From NCBI RefSeq assembly GCF_010725485.1, contig NZ_AP022598.1, positions 434,001 through 498,000 on the forward strand: a DNA stretch of 64,000 bases, read 5' to 3'. The stretch is from Mycolicibacterium parafortuitum (lineage in GTDB: Bacteria > Actinomycetota > Actinomycetes > Mycobacteriales > Mycobacteriaceae). The notes below the pieces were generated by a model. It ran no database searches. It was given only the letters and a program-made list of their open reading frames with translations, and was not told where the DNA came from. Below, one piece after another: positions 17,969-27,516 of the stretch; the stretch's first letter is position 1, and the number at the start of each line of letters is the position of its first letter. The translations under genes and the position numbers were made by a program.

Positions 17969-20278
17969 CTAGCTCAGCGCGTCGGCCGCCGGCCCGAGGT
18001 CGAGGAACACCGTCTCGCCGTTGGCGTCGTCGAGCCCGTCGTTGTCGGTCACCACATAGAGCCTGCCGTTGCCGGCGACGGCGAAGCCCTCGACCTTCTC
18101 CTGGGTGTACCCGCGGGTGGCCTGCAGGTCGGGAATCAGGTTGCGGGCCAGCGTCTTCGGCAACACCGCGGGCGTCCCGGTGGCTGCCGTCTCGGCGGGC
18201 ATCGCGACCCGGTAGATCGCCTTCACGCGGGCGGCGGGTCCGTTGAGCTTGTCGCGCTCGAGCACCAGCAGCGCCCCGTCGTGCACCTGGATCTCGGACA
18301 GCCCGATCCAGTCCCCGTCGACGCCGGTCGATTCCAGTGGATAGCCGAACCATTCCCAGGTGTCGGACGCAGGGAGGTAGCGGCCCAGGCGGGCCACCCC
18401 GGCGGGGTCGGTCTTCACCTCGCGCTGCAGTGCAACCCACACCGCCTCCCCCTCTGCCGCAACGCCTTCCAGGCCCTGCCCACCGAGCCCGGACGTGACC
18501 TCGGACGGCAGCGACACCCGTCGTTCGACAGAACCGTCCGCGCCGACGAAGACCAGTTCGTTGCCCGGTCCCTCCTCCCCCTCGACCGCGAGCACGAACC
18601 CGCCACCGGGGCGCGCGGTGACGCCTTCGATGTCGAGGGTCACGGGTCGGCCGTCGTCGGTGACGGGCACCTCGGTGTCGATCAGCGCCGGGGTCTGGGT
18701 GAGGTCGATGCCGAGGATCCGCGCCGGCCCGTACGCGATGTCGGTCGCGGCATAGAGCCGGTTCTCGTCGGCGGGGTCGGCCGCCAGCGCGCCGAGCGCA
18801 CCCCAGCCGATCGGAGTGCCGTCCACATCGCCGGAGACCAAAGACGGGAACACCGGCGGTCCGGCGAAGCGGTCACCGAAGCCGTAGACGTTGACCGCCG
18901 CACGAACCCCCGATTCCGCGTCGTCGGTCTCCGACGAGACGACGACCAGCCCGCGCGCCGGGATCGGCAGGATCCCCTCCGGACCGGGAGTGGTCGGCAG
19001 GATCTGCCGGAACTGCGGCGCGGCAGGATCGTTGACGTCGTAGACGGCGACGAAGTTGCTGCGCTCCGACGCGACGAGCGCGACAGGACGGCCACCGATC
19101 TCGGTGATCGCTAGCCCTTCGGGTTCGGGTCCCTTTGCCTCGGAACGGCTTTCGTTGTGCAGGCCGGTGCGGACCGCCAGCTGTTCGATACTGTTGCCGG
19201 CGTCCCACACCACCTCACCGGTGCCGGTGTCGAAGACGCTCCAGCCGCGGGTGCCGCCCTTCCAGTCCCCTTCGTTGGCGGAGGCGACGTGGGTGTCGTC
19301 GATCCAGCCGATCGCGTCAGGTTCGCGCGGGATGTCGGTGATCGATCCGGTCTGGTCGATGCGACCGTCCTCGGCGGTGTCGATCCCTGTGACCGATTGC
19401 GTTCCGGCACTGAAGATCTTCTGCACGTCGCCGCTGCGGCCGTCGATGATCGCGATGCCATTGTTCTCCTGCAGCGTGACCGCGACCTGGCCGCGGGCGT
19501 TGACGCTGACGTACTCGGGCTCGAGGTCGTCGGGCGTGTCCAGGCCTGCCGCGCGGGCGGCGTCGACGTCGAAGTCGACGCGACGAGGCGTCCAGGTCTG
19601 CGGCGCGCCGGTGAGGTCGAGCAGCTGGACGAACCCGCTGGGCGGCTGCGGCAGGTCGCCTTCGTCGCCGCCGGGCGGGGTGAACTCCTCGTCGCGCTGG
19701 TTCTCGATCGCGATCGCGGCGAAGGACCCGTCCGGGGCGACCGCGATCGAGTCGGGTTGACCGCCGAGATCGATGCTGTGCACGCGTGTCCGGTCGGCCA
19801 CGCGTACGACGTCGACACGGCCGGACGGGGTGGCGAAGTTCCCGCCGGTGGTGTCGACGACGACCATCACGTAGTCGCCGACGGTGGCCACCGAGGTGGG
19901 TTGGTCGTCGGCGTGGCCCAGCTCGGACAGCGAGAGTGTGCCCAGCCCAACGGGATCAGCGGGGTCGCGCAGGTCGAGGAACCCGATGCGCTTGCCTGCG
20001 GCGTCGGTGTAGATCACGGTGTTGCCGTCGGGGGTGACGGTGGAGATCTCGGCGACGGTCTCGGCGTCGACGGGATCGGCGGCGGGCTTGTTCAGGTGCA
20101 CCGGGTAGGTGGCGGTGCGGTGGTAGCGCTGCGCGTCGGGCAGGTCGAAGTCGATGGCCGCGGTCGCACGCAGGGTACCGGGCTCGGCGGGAGCCTCGCC
20201 GGGATCGCGAGAGCAACCCGCCACTGTCAGTACTGCGATCACCGCGGCGGCCGTCACGCGGCCCAGGGGGAAAGCCAT
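17969..20278 (-). CDS. lipoprotein, esterase-like activity of phytase family
   Basis: 769-aa exported protein. The N-terminus is a lipoprotein signal with lipobox LTVAGC (Cys22). The first two thirds have repeated strand-rich segments with DPADPVGLGTLSLSELG and VRVADRTRVHSIDLGGQPDS, typical of a beta-propeller. The C-terminal third (from about residue 480) fits the phytase/esterase-like domain: GVTARPGGGFVLAVEGEE, GLSEIQVHDGALLVLERD and KVEGFAVAGNGRLYVVTDND. The substrate is unknown; phosphate-ester or cell-wall ligands are possible. It stands alone, 62 bp downstream of the ABC transporter operon on the same strand, and could be co-transcribed. Confidence 0.8.
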   Translation of the reverse strand: MAFPLGRVTAAAVIAVLTVAGCSRDPGEAPAEPGTLRATAAIDFDLPDAQRYHRTATYPVHLNKPAADPVDAETVAEISTVTPDGNTVIYTDAAGKRIGFLDLRDPADPVGLGTLSLSELGHADDQPTSVATVGDYVMVVVDTTGGNFATPSGRVDVVRVADRTRVHSIDLGGQPDSIAVAPDGSFAAIAIENQRDEEFTPPGGDEGDLPQPPSGFVQLLDLTGAPQTWTPRRVDFDVDAARAAGLDTPDDLEPEYVSVNARGQVAVTLQENNGIAIIDGRSGDVQKIFSAGTQSVTGIDTAEDGRIDQTGSITDIPREPDAIGWIDDTHVASANEGDWKGGTRGWSVFDTGTGEVVWDAGNSIEQLAVRTGLHNESRSEAKGPEPEGLAITEIGGRPVALVASERSNFVAVYDVNDPAAPQFRQILPTTPGPEGILPIPARGLVVVSSETDDAESGVRAAVNVYGFGDRFAGPPVFPSLVSGDVDGTPIGWGALGALAADPADENRLYAATDIAYGPARILGIDLTQTPALIDTEVPVTDDGRPVTLDIEGVTARPGGGFVLAVEGEEGPGNELVFVGADGSVERRVSLPSEVTSGLGGQGLEGVAAEGEAVWVALQREVKTDPAGVARLGRYLPASDTWEWFGYPLESTGVDGDWIGLSEIQVHDGALLVLERDKLNGPAARVKAIYRVAMPAETAATGTPAVLPKTLARNLIPDLQATRGYTQEKVEGFAVAGNGRLYVVTDNDGLDDANGETVFLDLGPAADALS

Positions 20279-20340
20279 CCGTCACCCTCTTCAGTTGTGG
20301 TCGTGGGACGGCTGAGCTTGGCGTGCCCAGGTGAGCGGAT

Positions 20341-21132
20341 TCAGATCAACGGGTGAACACGCGGTGACGGATCGGTGGCCGGCGCCTCGAACCGGACTAC
20401 GGGCCGGCCCCGACGCGTGTCGACCTCACAGGCCACGCCGTACACCGTGGCGATCAGTTCCTCGGTGAGCACCGTGACGGGTGTACCCGAGGCGACCACG
20501 CGGCCGCCGGCCAGCACGACGAGTTCGTCGCAGAACATCGCTGCCAGGTTCAGATCGTGCAGCGCGATCACCGCTGTGACACCCAATCGTCCGATCAGGG
20601 ACAGGATTTCCAGTTGGTGGGCGATGTCGAGGTGGTTGGTGGGTTCGTCGAGCAGCAGCTCGGTGGGCCGCTGGGCCAACGCGCGGGCGATCTGGGCGCG
20701 TTGCCGTTCGCCACCGGACAGGCTGTGCCAAAGCCGCTTTCGCATGTCGGACAGGCCGGCGGCGCGTAACGCGTCGGCGACTGCCGTCTCGGCGTCCGGG
20801 TCGGCGCCGTACAGCGGCCGGTGCGGAAGCCGGCCCAGCCGCACCACGTCCTCGACGCGGATGTCCAGTTCGGTGTCGGCGTGTTGGCCGACCATGGCCA
20901 CGCTTCGGGCCACCTCTCTGCGGCGCACTCCGGTGATCGGCTGGCCGTCCAGTTCGACCCGACCGGAGTCCGGGGTGTCCAGGCCGGCGAGCAGCCGCAG
21001 CAGCGAGGACTTCCCGGATCCGTTGGGCCCCAATAGTCCGACGACCGAGCCGGGCCGCGGCTCGACGGTGACGCCCTCGAGCACGACCCTGCCCGATCGG
21101 CGCCACGACACATCGAGCGCACGCAGGGTCAT
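20341..21132 (-). CDS. ABC transporter ATP-binding protein (BtuD/FecE-like)
   Basis: 263-aa ATPase of the iron-siderophore/cobalamin importer class. Walker A is GPNGSGKS (residues 35-42), the signature is SLSGGERQRAQIARAL, Walker B is LLLDEPTNHLD, and the switch His follows in IALHDLNLA. The ATG overlaps the stop of the permease gene by 4 bp; a much longer open frame upstream is only the permease read in another frame. As the last gene of a cobalamin-riboswitch operon it should power corrinoid (or cobalt-complex) import. Confidence 0.9.
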   Translation of the reverse strand: MTLRALDVSWRRSGRVVLEGVTVEPRPGSVVGLLGPNGSGKSSLLRLLAGLDTPDSGRVELDGQPITGVRRREVARSVAMVGQHADTELDIRVEDVVRLGRLPHRPLYGADPDAETAVADALRAAGLSDMRKRLWHSLSGGERQRAQIARALAQRPTELLLDEPTNHLDIAHQLEILSLIGRLGVTAVIALHDLNLAAMFCDELVVLAGGRVVASGTPVTVLTEELIATVYGVACEVDTRRGRPVVRFEAPATDPSPRVHPLI

Positions 21133-22154
21133 CCGGCCGTTCCTCGTCTCCGGAACAGGATCAGGGCGAACGCCGGAACCCCCACCAGCGCGGTGACCAC
21201 GCCGGTGGGCAGTTCCTGGGGGGCGAACGCGGTGCGCGCCACCGCGTCCACCCACACCATGAAGATCGCGCCGAGCAGTGCCACGGTCGGCAGCAGGCGG
21301 GCGTGCCCCGGTCCGACGAGGAACCGGGCCGCGTGGGGAAGTACCAAGCCGACGAAGCCGATCGCTCCGGCCGCGGCGACCACCGTCGCGGTCATCAGTG
21401 CGGTGAGCACCAGCAGTATCGCGCGAGTACGCCCCACCGACACCCCGAGCGTGGCCGCGGTGTCCTGGCCGAACGCGAACGCGTCCATCGTCGGGGCCAG
21501 CAGCAGGCAGCACACCAGCCCGAAGCCGATGACCACGGCGCACAACCGCACGTCGGTCCAGGACGCCCCGGACAGCGATCCCAGCAGCCAGAACAGCACT
21601 CCCCGGGTCTGCTCGGCGTTGGCCGATGACAGCACGACGAACGAGGTGAGCGCTGAGAACAGCTGCGTGCCGGCCACCCCGGCGAGCACTACTCGGTCGG
21701 TACCCCCGCCGGCGAAGTAGGCCAGAGTCAGCACCAGCCCGAACGACACCACCGCGCCGAGGAACGCACCGCTCGACAACGTCAGCACCCCGCCGCCGAC
21801 GCCCAGCACCGCGACGAGTACCGCGCCGGTGGACGCACCCGACGACACCCCGAGCACGAACGGGTCGGCGAGCGGGTTGCGCAGCAGGGACTGCAGGATC
21901 GCCCCGCACAACGCCAGCCCGGCGCCGCACAGCGCAGCCAGCACGGCTCGCGGCAGCCGGAGCTGCCAGACGATCCCGTCCTGCAGCCGGGACACCCCGG
22001 ATTCGGGCCCGCCCAGGTGATGCAGGACGACCGCGTAGACGTCGGCGACCGAGATCGCCGCAGGCCCGATGGTGATCGCGACGGCTGCCGACAGGATCAA
22101 CAGAGCACCCGCGGACACCCACAGCGCGGGCAGCAGCCACGGCCTGACGGTCAC
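21129..22154 (-). CDS. FecCD/BtuC family ABC permease
   Basis: 341-aa permease with about ten hydrophobic helices, the normal size for BtuC/FecCD/FhuB half-transporters, which act as homodimers. Family motifs include LRLPRAVLAALCGAGLALCG, LADPFVLGVSSGASTGAVL and GFVGLVLPHAARFLVGPGHA (the ATPase-contacting loop), and a C-terminal LPTGVVTALVGVPAFALIL. It is overlapped by 4 bp on both sides by the binding-protein and ATPase genes. Regulation by the cobalamin riboswitch upstream of the operon points to a B12-type substrate rather than a ferric siderophore. Confidence 0.92.
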   Translation of the reverse strand: MTVRPWLLPALWVSAGALLILSAAVAITIGPAAISVADVYAVVLHHLGGPESGVSRLQDGIVWQLRLPRAVLAALCGAGLALCGAILQSLLRNPLADPFVLGVSSGASTGAVLVAVLGVGGGVLTLSSGAFLGAVVSFGLVLTLAYFAGGGTDRVVLAGVAGTQLFSALTSFVVLSSANAEQTRGVLFWLLGSLSGASWTDVRLCAVVIGFGLVCCLLLAPTMDAFAFGQDTAATLGVSVGRTRAILLVLTALMTATVVAAAGAIGFVGLVLPHAARFLVGPGHARLLPTVALLGAIFMVWVDAVARTAFAPQELPTGVVTALVGVPAFALILFRRRGTAG

Positions 22155-23164
22155 CTGGGGGCCGAGAATCCGAACCGGTTCAGCCCCTCGGCCACTTTCT
22201 CCACGCCGTCCACGGTGCGGATCGATGGGTTCAGGTCGGCGCCGTTGACCACGACATACCGGCGCTCCCGCACCGCGTCGAGTTGGCTGGTCACGGGATT
22301 CGATTCCAGGAACTGGATTTTCGACTCCAGCGCGTCCCCTTCGATGGTGCGCCGGCTCAGGTCGGCCAGCACCAGCACGTCGGGGTCACGCTCGGCGAGC
22401 GTCTCCCAGCTGACCTGCGGCCACTCCTCCTGGGTGTCGTCGAACACGTTGCGCAGCCCCGTGTGTGCGGCGATGACACCCGGTGAGCCGCAACAACCGG
22501 CCATGTAGGGGGTGCGGGTGTCGGAGAACCAGAACGCCGCGTCCACGCCGGGCGCAACCGGGGTGACGTCGTCGAGGCGCTGCCGCAGCTCGGCGACCAG
22601 GTCGGCACCGCGCTCGGGGACGTCGAAAATCGTCGCCAGGTCGGTGATCTCCCGGTAGATCAGGTCCATGGTCAGCGGGGTGGACCGGGCGCCGTCCTCG
22701 CTGGTGGCGATCTTGCCCTCGCAGTCGCTCGGCGACATGTAGGTGGGCACACCGAGGGTGTGCAGGGCTTCGCGGTCGGCCACGCCGCCGGTGCCCAACG
22801 TGCCGACGAACGACGCGGTCACCAGGTCCGGGTCGACGTCCAGCACCGTTTCGAGTGCCGGCTTGTTGTCGGCCAGCCGTGGCACCGTCGCGTTGTCAGC
22901 GGCGAGGTTCTCGCGGACCGGGTCGGTCCAGGTGGCGGTGCCGACCATTCGATCGGCCAGCCCCAGCGACAGCAGGATCTCGGTGGAGCTCTGGTTCAGC
23001 GACACCGCCCGTTGTGGTGGAGCGTCGACGACCACGTCGTGTCCGCAGTTGTACACGGTGCGGGGGTAGCCGGCCGTCGCGGCGGCGCCGTCCTGCGCGG
23101 TGTCCGCGGTGCTGCAGCCCACGGCCGACAGCACGACCGCGACCGCCAGCAGTGCCGCTCTCAT
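22151..23164 (-). CDS. ABC substrate-binding lipoprotein (FecB/BtuF-like), copy 2
   Basis: 337-aa periplasmic-type binding protein with a lipobox LSAVGC. It has the helical-backbone (type III) layout: RAVSLNQSSTEILLSLGLADR near residue 53, DPDLVTASF, and a C-terminal DPDVLVLADLSRR. It is a close paralogue of the gene immediately upstream, sharing long stretches such as STEILLSLGLADRMVGT and the unusual PYMAGCC motif with adjacent cysteines, which may contribute to ligand binding or a disulfide. Stops and starts overlap by 4 bp with both neighbours. Two binding proteins for one permease suggest two related ligands, such as different corrinoids (inference). Confidence 0.88.
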   Translation of the reverse strand: MRAALLAVAVVLSAVGCSTADTAQDGAAATAGYPRTVYNCGHDVVVDAPPQRAVSLNQSSTEILLSLGLADRMVGTATWTDPVRENLAADNATVPRLADNKPALETVLDVDPDLVTASFVGTLGTGGVADREALHTLGVPTYMSPSDCEGKIATSEDGARSTPLTMDLIYREITDLATIFDVPERGADLVAELRQRLDDVTPVAPGVDAAFWFSDTRTPYMAGCCGSPGVIAAHTGLRNVFDDTQEEWPQVSWETLAERDPDVLVLADLSRRTIEGDALESKIQFLESNPVTSQLDAVRERRYVVVNGADLNPSIRTVDGVEKVAEGLNRFGFSAPR

Positions 23165-24189
23165 CGCTGCTGTTCCAGTCCGGCGGCGAGCTTCTCGACG
23201 GCGTCGATCTCGCGGATCCCCGGGTCGAGCTCGGAGCCGGTGAGCACCACGTAGCGCTGTTCGCGGACCGCCTTCATGTTGCGGGTGACCGGATTGTTCT
23301 GCAGGAAATCCTTTTTGGTCTCCAGCGAGTGGCCCTCGATGCGTTTACGGCTCAGATCGGCCAGCACCAGCACGTCGGGGTCGCGGTCGGCGACGGCCTC
23401 CCAGCTAACCTCCGGCCAGTCCTCCCGGGAGTCGGCGAAGACGTTGGCGGCGTCGACCATCTCGGCGTACATGCCTGGCGCAGAACAGCATCCGGCCATG
23501 TAGGGCGCCGTCACCCCGGAGAACCAGAACGCGACCGTCGGCTGCGCGTCGCCGCTGCCTTCCGGGATCACCGCGTCCAGCCGCTGCTGCAACTCGGCGA
23601 CCAGATCGGCGCCGCGTTGCTGGACGTCGAAAATCTTTGCCAGCTCGGTGATCTCCTGGAACAGGGTGTCGATGCGCAGCGGTTCGATGCGGGTGACCTG
23701 TTCGCCGTTGACGTTGGCGCCCACGCACACCGACGGCGACTGGTAGGTGGGGATGCCGAGTTCGGCGAAGCGGCTGCGCTCGGCGACCACGGCAGGGGTG
23801 AACGTGTGTGCGCTGGCCGAGGTCACCAGGTCCGGGTCGGCGTCGAGCACGGTCTCCAGAGACGGGTCGTTGTCGGCCAGTCGGGGCACCGTGTCGTTCT
23901 CGGCGGCCAGCTGCGGCAGCACCGGATCGAACCACGTCGACGTGCCGACCATCCGATCGGCCAGGCCGAGGGACAACAGGATCTCGGTGGAGGCCTGATA
24001 CAGCGACACCGCACGCTGCGGGGGTCCGTCGAAGACGACCTGCACCCCACAGTTGTTTAGGGTCAGCGGGTAGACGGTGCGGCCCGGTTCCGCGGCGGCC
24101 GCCGCACCCGAAGTAGGCGCGGGACCGTCGTCGCGGGCGCACGCCACGCAGGAGAACAACAGGATCAATAACGCGGCAACACAGCGCAC
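23161..24189 (-). CDS. ABC substrate-binding lipoprotein (FecB/BtuF-like), copy 1
   Basis: About 342 aa from a GTG start that has GAAGGA 8 bp upstream. A longer frame exists, but its first 39 codons lie in the cobalamin riboswitch leader and cannot be the true N-terminus. From the GTG the protein opens with VRCVAALLILLFSCVAC, a good lipoprotein signal. The rest is a FecB/BtuF-like binding protein with STEILLSLGLADRMVGT, PYMAGCC and DPDVLVLADLSRKRIEGH. It is first gene of the operon (binding protein, binding protein, permease, ATPase), directly under the riboswitch. Confidence 0.88.
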   Translation of the reverse strand: MRCVAALLILLFSCVACARDDGPAPTSGAAAAAEPGRTVYPLTLNNCGVQVVFDGPPQRAVSLYQASTEILLSLGLADRMVGTSTWFDPVLPQLAAENDTVPRLADNDPSLETVLDADPDLVTSASAHTFTPAVVAERSRFAELGIPTYQSPSVCVGANVNGEQVTRIEPLRIDTLFQEITELAKIFDVQQRGADLVAELQQRLDAVIPEGSGDAQPTVAFWFSGVTAPYMAGCCSAPGMYAEMVDAANVFADSREDWPEVSWEAVADRDPDVLVLADLSRKRIEGHSLETKKDFLQNNPVTRNMKAVREQRYVVLTGSELDPGIREIDAVEKLAAGLEQQR

Positions 24190-24240
24190 GGTGCGGTTCC
24201 TTCGGTGCCAGGCCCATTCGCGGGGCCAGCCGACATGGTC

Positions 24241-24327
24241 CGAGGTGCCGGCGGTCGGACTCGAGCCGAGGTGGCCCATACCGTTGCGCGTCAGTCCCGG
24301 ATTCACACCGGATTCCCGTCAACCTCG
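24241..24327 (-). promoter_or_regulatory. cobalamin (B12) riboswitch
   Basis: Read on the minus strand, the core matches the AdoCbl riboswitch: GGGAATCCGGTGTGAATCC, then GGGACTGACGCGCAACGGT (consensus CTGNCGCGCAACGGT), then GAGTCCGACC near the 3' end. CGAGGT and ACCTCG at the two ends pair to close the structure. A TACAGT -10 box at 24334-24339 would start the RNA right at the aptamer. A GGCCC/GGGCC hairpin and the GAAGGA ribosome site follow, so control is probably at translation initiation of the first binding protein. Bound cobalamin should lower expression. Confidence 0.9.
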
Positions 24328-24489
24328 CTGCGCACTGTAGCAAAGCGTCCGCGGGTGTCGGACGTCTCGCCGAGCGGTTCCGAGTCGAGTATCGAGGCTT
24401 GGCCTCGGCTGCATCGCCAACCGTGGGCGACGCCCGAGGAACGGGGACACCGCGTTCGTGGGGTTGGCCGCGGTGGCCCGGGAGCAGTG
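24328..24489 (-). other. intergenic stretch upstream of the riboswitch
   Basis: Apart from the putative -10 box TACAGT for the riboswitch transcript, I see nothing recognisable here. It also forms the 3' flank of the molybdopterin oxidoreductase; no clear terminator hairpin is visible. Confidence 0.4.
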
Positions 24490-26661
24490 CTAGCTGGCCA
24501 CCGCCTCCTCGGCGATCTTCTCCACCTCGACGAGGTTGTCACCGTAGACGCCTGCGTTGCCGAGTCCGCAGTGCCGGTCGGCGGTGATCGCGTTGACGGT
24601 GGTGCCCGACGACTTGCCCTGCCAGTGCCCGACGTTGGCCATCACCAGGCCGGGGATCAGTCCGTCGTCGAATGCGGCCGGGCCCTGGAACGCGCCGCGG
24701 TCGTTGAAGACGCGCACCATGTCGCCTTCGGCGATGCCGCGTTCGGCGGCGTCGGCGGGATGGATGAAGACCCGCTGACCGCCCTGCACCTTCTGCTTGT
24801 CGGCCGCGTTGCCGTACTGGCTGTTGAGGAACGCGTGCGGTTTCGGCGAGATGATCGACAGCGGATAGCGTTGCGCCAGTTCAGGGTTGGATTGCGGTGA
24901 CTCGAACGGCGGCACGTAGTCCGGGACCGGGTCGACGTATCCGCCGGGCTGCATGCCCTCGTACATCGACCGCCACACCGGAACCACGAAGTTCCCGCCT
25001 TCGGCGAGGCTGGACTTGAACTCACACTTGCCCGACGGCGTCGGGAAGTTGCCCTCCGCGTGGGGCGCTCGCACGTCGGGAGTCCCGACGGCCAGCCGCA
25101 TCCAGCCGACCTCTTCGAGCTTCTCGTAGGTGATGCCCTCCAGCGCCGGGGCGTCCCAGTCGTGGAAGTCGATCAGCATCTCGCGGTCGGTGCGATTCCA
25201 GTACGCCATGGATTCGTCGTCGAACTCCATGGCTCTGGCCAATCGCCGGAACAGCTCCACGTTGGGCACGCACTCCCCGGGCGGCTCGATCGCGGGCTGG
25301 TTCAGCGATATGTAGAGGTGGCCCCAGGTGACCATGATGTCGAGTTGTTCGGCCTGCATGGTCGCGGGCAGCAGGATGTCGGCGAATTTCGCTGTGTCGG
25401 TGACGAAGTGCTCGCTCACGACGGTGAACAGGTCCTCGCGCATCAGGCCGCGCATGGTCTTCTCCTGCGCGGGACCTTGCGACACCGGGTTCGAGTTGTA
25501 CACGAACAGCGACTTGATCGGCGGGTCGAGGTCCATCTCGCCGGTCAGCGCCATGCCGAGGTCGAGCTCGTTGACCACCCGGGTGCCCTCGGGGATCCAC
25601 TCGGGTTTGCAGATCGCGTCGAACTTGGTCGGGAACTCCCAGATCGGCATCTCCATGGTGCCGCCGCCGACGTGGCGCCACGCGCCGACCAGCGCGGGCA
25701 GGCACGTGATGGCCCGGATCGCCTGCCCGCCACCGCGGCTGCGTTCCAACGCCACACCCTGGCGGATCGCGGCGGGCTGGCTGGTGGCGTATTCGTAGGC
25801 GAGGGTGCGGATGTCGTCGGCGGGGATGCCGGTGATCTCCTCGACGCGTTCGGGCGGGTAGTTTGCAGCGCGCTCGGCGAGTTCGGTGTAGCCGACGGTG
25901 TAGCGCTCGACGTAATCGGTGTCGACGAGGCCCTGGGTGATGATCTCGTTGATCATGCCCATCGCCAGCGCGCCGTCGGTGCCGGGCCGGATCGGGATGT
26001 GTCAATCAGCTTGGCGCGCTGTGCGATTGCGGACCGGGTCGATGACGACGATCTTGGCGCCGTTGTTCTTGCGAGCCTCCAGCAGGAACGGCCAGCCGTG
26101 CAGGTTTGTGCTGGTCATGTTCATGCCCCAGACGATGATGTACTTCGAGTACGCCATCGACTCGACGTCCAGACCGCCGCTGCCGCCGACGGTCATGTGC
26201 CAGGCGGTCGACGAGCCGGACTCGCAGTACGTCTTCTCCGCGACGGTCGAACCCAACCGGTTGAAGAACGCGTCGCCGGACGTCAGCCCGTTCAGCACGC
26301 CCTGATGACCGAGGTAGGCATGCGGCATGATCGCCTGGCTGCCGTATTCGCCGATGATCTCGGTCCACCGCGACTTGATCTCGGCCAGCGCCTCGTCCCA
26401 GGTGATGCGCTCGAACTCGCCGGCGCCCTTCGCACCGACGCGGCGCATCGGATACAGCAGCCGGTCGGGCTGGTAGTGGTGCTCGTGGAAGTTCTTGACC
26501 TTGACGCACAGGCCGCCGCGGGTCATAGGATGGTCCGGATCGCCCTGGACGTCAACGAGTTTGCCGTCTTCGACGTGGTAGAGCATGGCGCAGGTGTCGG
26601 GGCAGTCGTGCGGGCAGGCTCCCCGCACGATCGTGAGTTGCTTGGTGGCGTCGAGGGTCAT
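24490..26661 (-). pseudogene. molybdopterin oxidoreductase interrupted by an in-frame TGA
   Basis: A 724-codon frame encodes a complex-iron-sulfur molybdoenzyme (COG0243 type). The N-terminal [4Fe-4S] ligands are Cys16, Cys20, Cys24 and Cys52, followed by the molybdopterin domain (CESGSSTAWHMTVGGSGG), and a C-terminal MGD-binding domain (SPKPHAFLNSQYGN, HPADAAERGIAEGDMVRVFN). Codon 220 is TGA (26004-26002) within RTARQAD-stop-HIPIRPGTDGAL; both sides stay in one frame. Relatives usually have Trp there (TGG), so a single G-to-A change explains it. Sec is less likely: the position is not the Mo ligand and no GGUCU hairpin follows. A sequencing error is also possible. Confidence 0.75.
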
Positions 26662-26847
26662 GGGGCTGTCCTTTTCGACCGCGGCGGAGGGTGCCTCCAG
26701 TCAACGACACGGGTGTGGCAGCGCAATTGCACCGGCATTAACGTGATGTGACGCCGTCCGCTCACGCCCAGATTGCGTCTACGCAGGAAAAGTGCGAGAA
26801 GGCCTCTGCTGGAATGCAATTTCGGCGGGTTAACCCGGACAGACCCG

Positions 26848-27504
26848 CTAGCGCGGCCGCGCACCGTCGAGGAACAGCCGCACGCAGAGCCGGATCCGGT
26901 CGGCCACCGCGTCGTTGTCGAGCACCGCTCCCCACAGCACCCCGTGTGCTGGGCCGCCGATCACCAGGCTCAGGAACGACGTGCCGATCAGCTCGGGGTC
27001 GGTGACCGCGATGGAGCCGGCCGCGGCGTGGCGCGCGAGCACCTCGGCGATGAACCGCACCACCGGGCGGGTGCCCTGCTCGTAGGCGGTCCGGCTGAGG
27101 TCGGGGAACCGGTAGGCCTCGGCGTTGAGGATGCGCTGCAGGCGCACCCCGTCCGGGCTGACCGCGGTCTGCAGCCGGGCGGACGCGACCGCGATCAGCG
27201 TCTCCTCCAGATCCCCGGTGTCCAGCGCGCGCAGCTCGTCGACGGGCACCACCCACCGGTCGATGGCGCGCTGCACGGCGGCCCGGAACAGCGCCTCCTT
27301 GTCGGTGTACTGCGCGTAGATGGTGCGTTTGGCCATACCCGCCGTCGCGGCGATGCCGTCGATGGTGGCGTGGTCGTAGCCCCGGTCCAGGAACACCTCC
27401 AGCGCGCAGTCGAGCAGTTCCTCCGCCCGCGCACGTGCCTGCTCGCGGGTCGGGCGGCCGGCGCGCGACCGGCCGGCGGCGGCAGGGGCTGGGGGGTTCA
27501 CCAC
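26848..27504 (-). CDS. TetR family transcriptional regulator
   Basis: 218 aa. The N-terminal helix-turn-helix is canonical: EELLDCALEVFLDRGYDHAT followed by IDGIAATAGMAKRTIYAQYT around residues 30-65. The C-terminal half resembles the TetR_C domain of AefR-like regulators (SFLSLVIGGPAHGVLWG). It is divergent from an MFS pump gene, with a shared 125-bp control region that contains a direct repeat, which is the classic layout of a local repressor of an efflux pump. The ligand is unknown. Confidence 0.9.
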   Translation of the reverse strand: MVNPPAPAAAGRSRAGRPTREQARARAEELLDCALEVFLDRGYDHATIDGIAATAGMAKRTIYAQYTDKEALFRAAVQRAIDRWVVPVDELRALDTGDLEETLIAVASARLQTAVSPDGVRLQRILNAEAYRFPDLSRTAYEQGTRPVVRFIAEVLARHAAAGSIAVTDPELIGTSFLSLVIGGPAHGVLWGAVLDNDAVADRIRLCVRLFLDGARPR

Positions 27505-27516
27505 ACCAGTATGGCC

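Noticed and set aside
21133-22140. Apparent N-terminal extension of the ABC ATPase
   Set aside because: It is the permease gene read out of frame; the ATPase begins at 21132 with a 4-bp overlap.
24190-24306. 39-codon N-terminal extension of the first binding protein
   Set aside because: It overlaps the cobalamin riboswitch; the lipoprotein signal starts at the GTG at 24189, which has its own ribosome site.
26002-26004. Selenocysteine codon in the molybdoenzyme
   Set aside because: No GGUCU hairpin at the required distance, and the position is not the metal-ligand site; a Trp-to-stop change is simpler.
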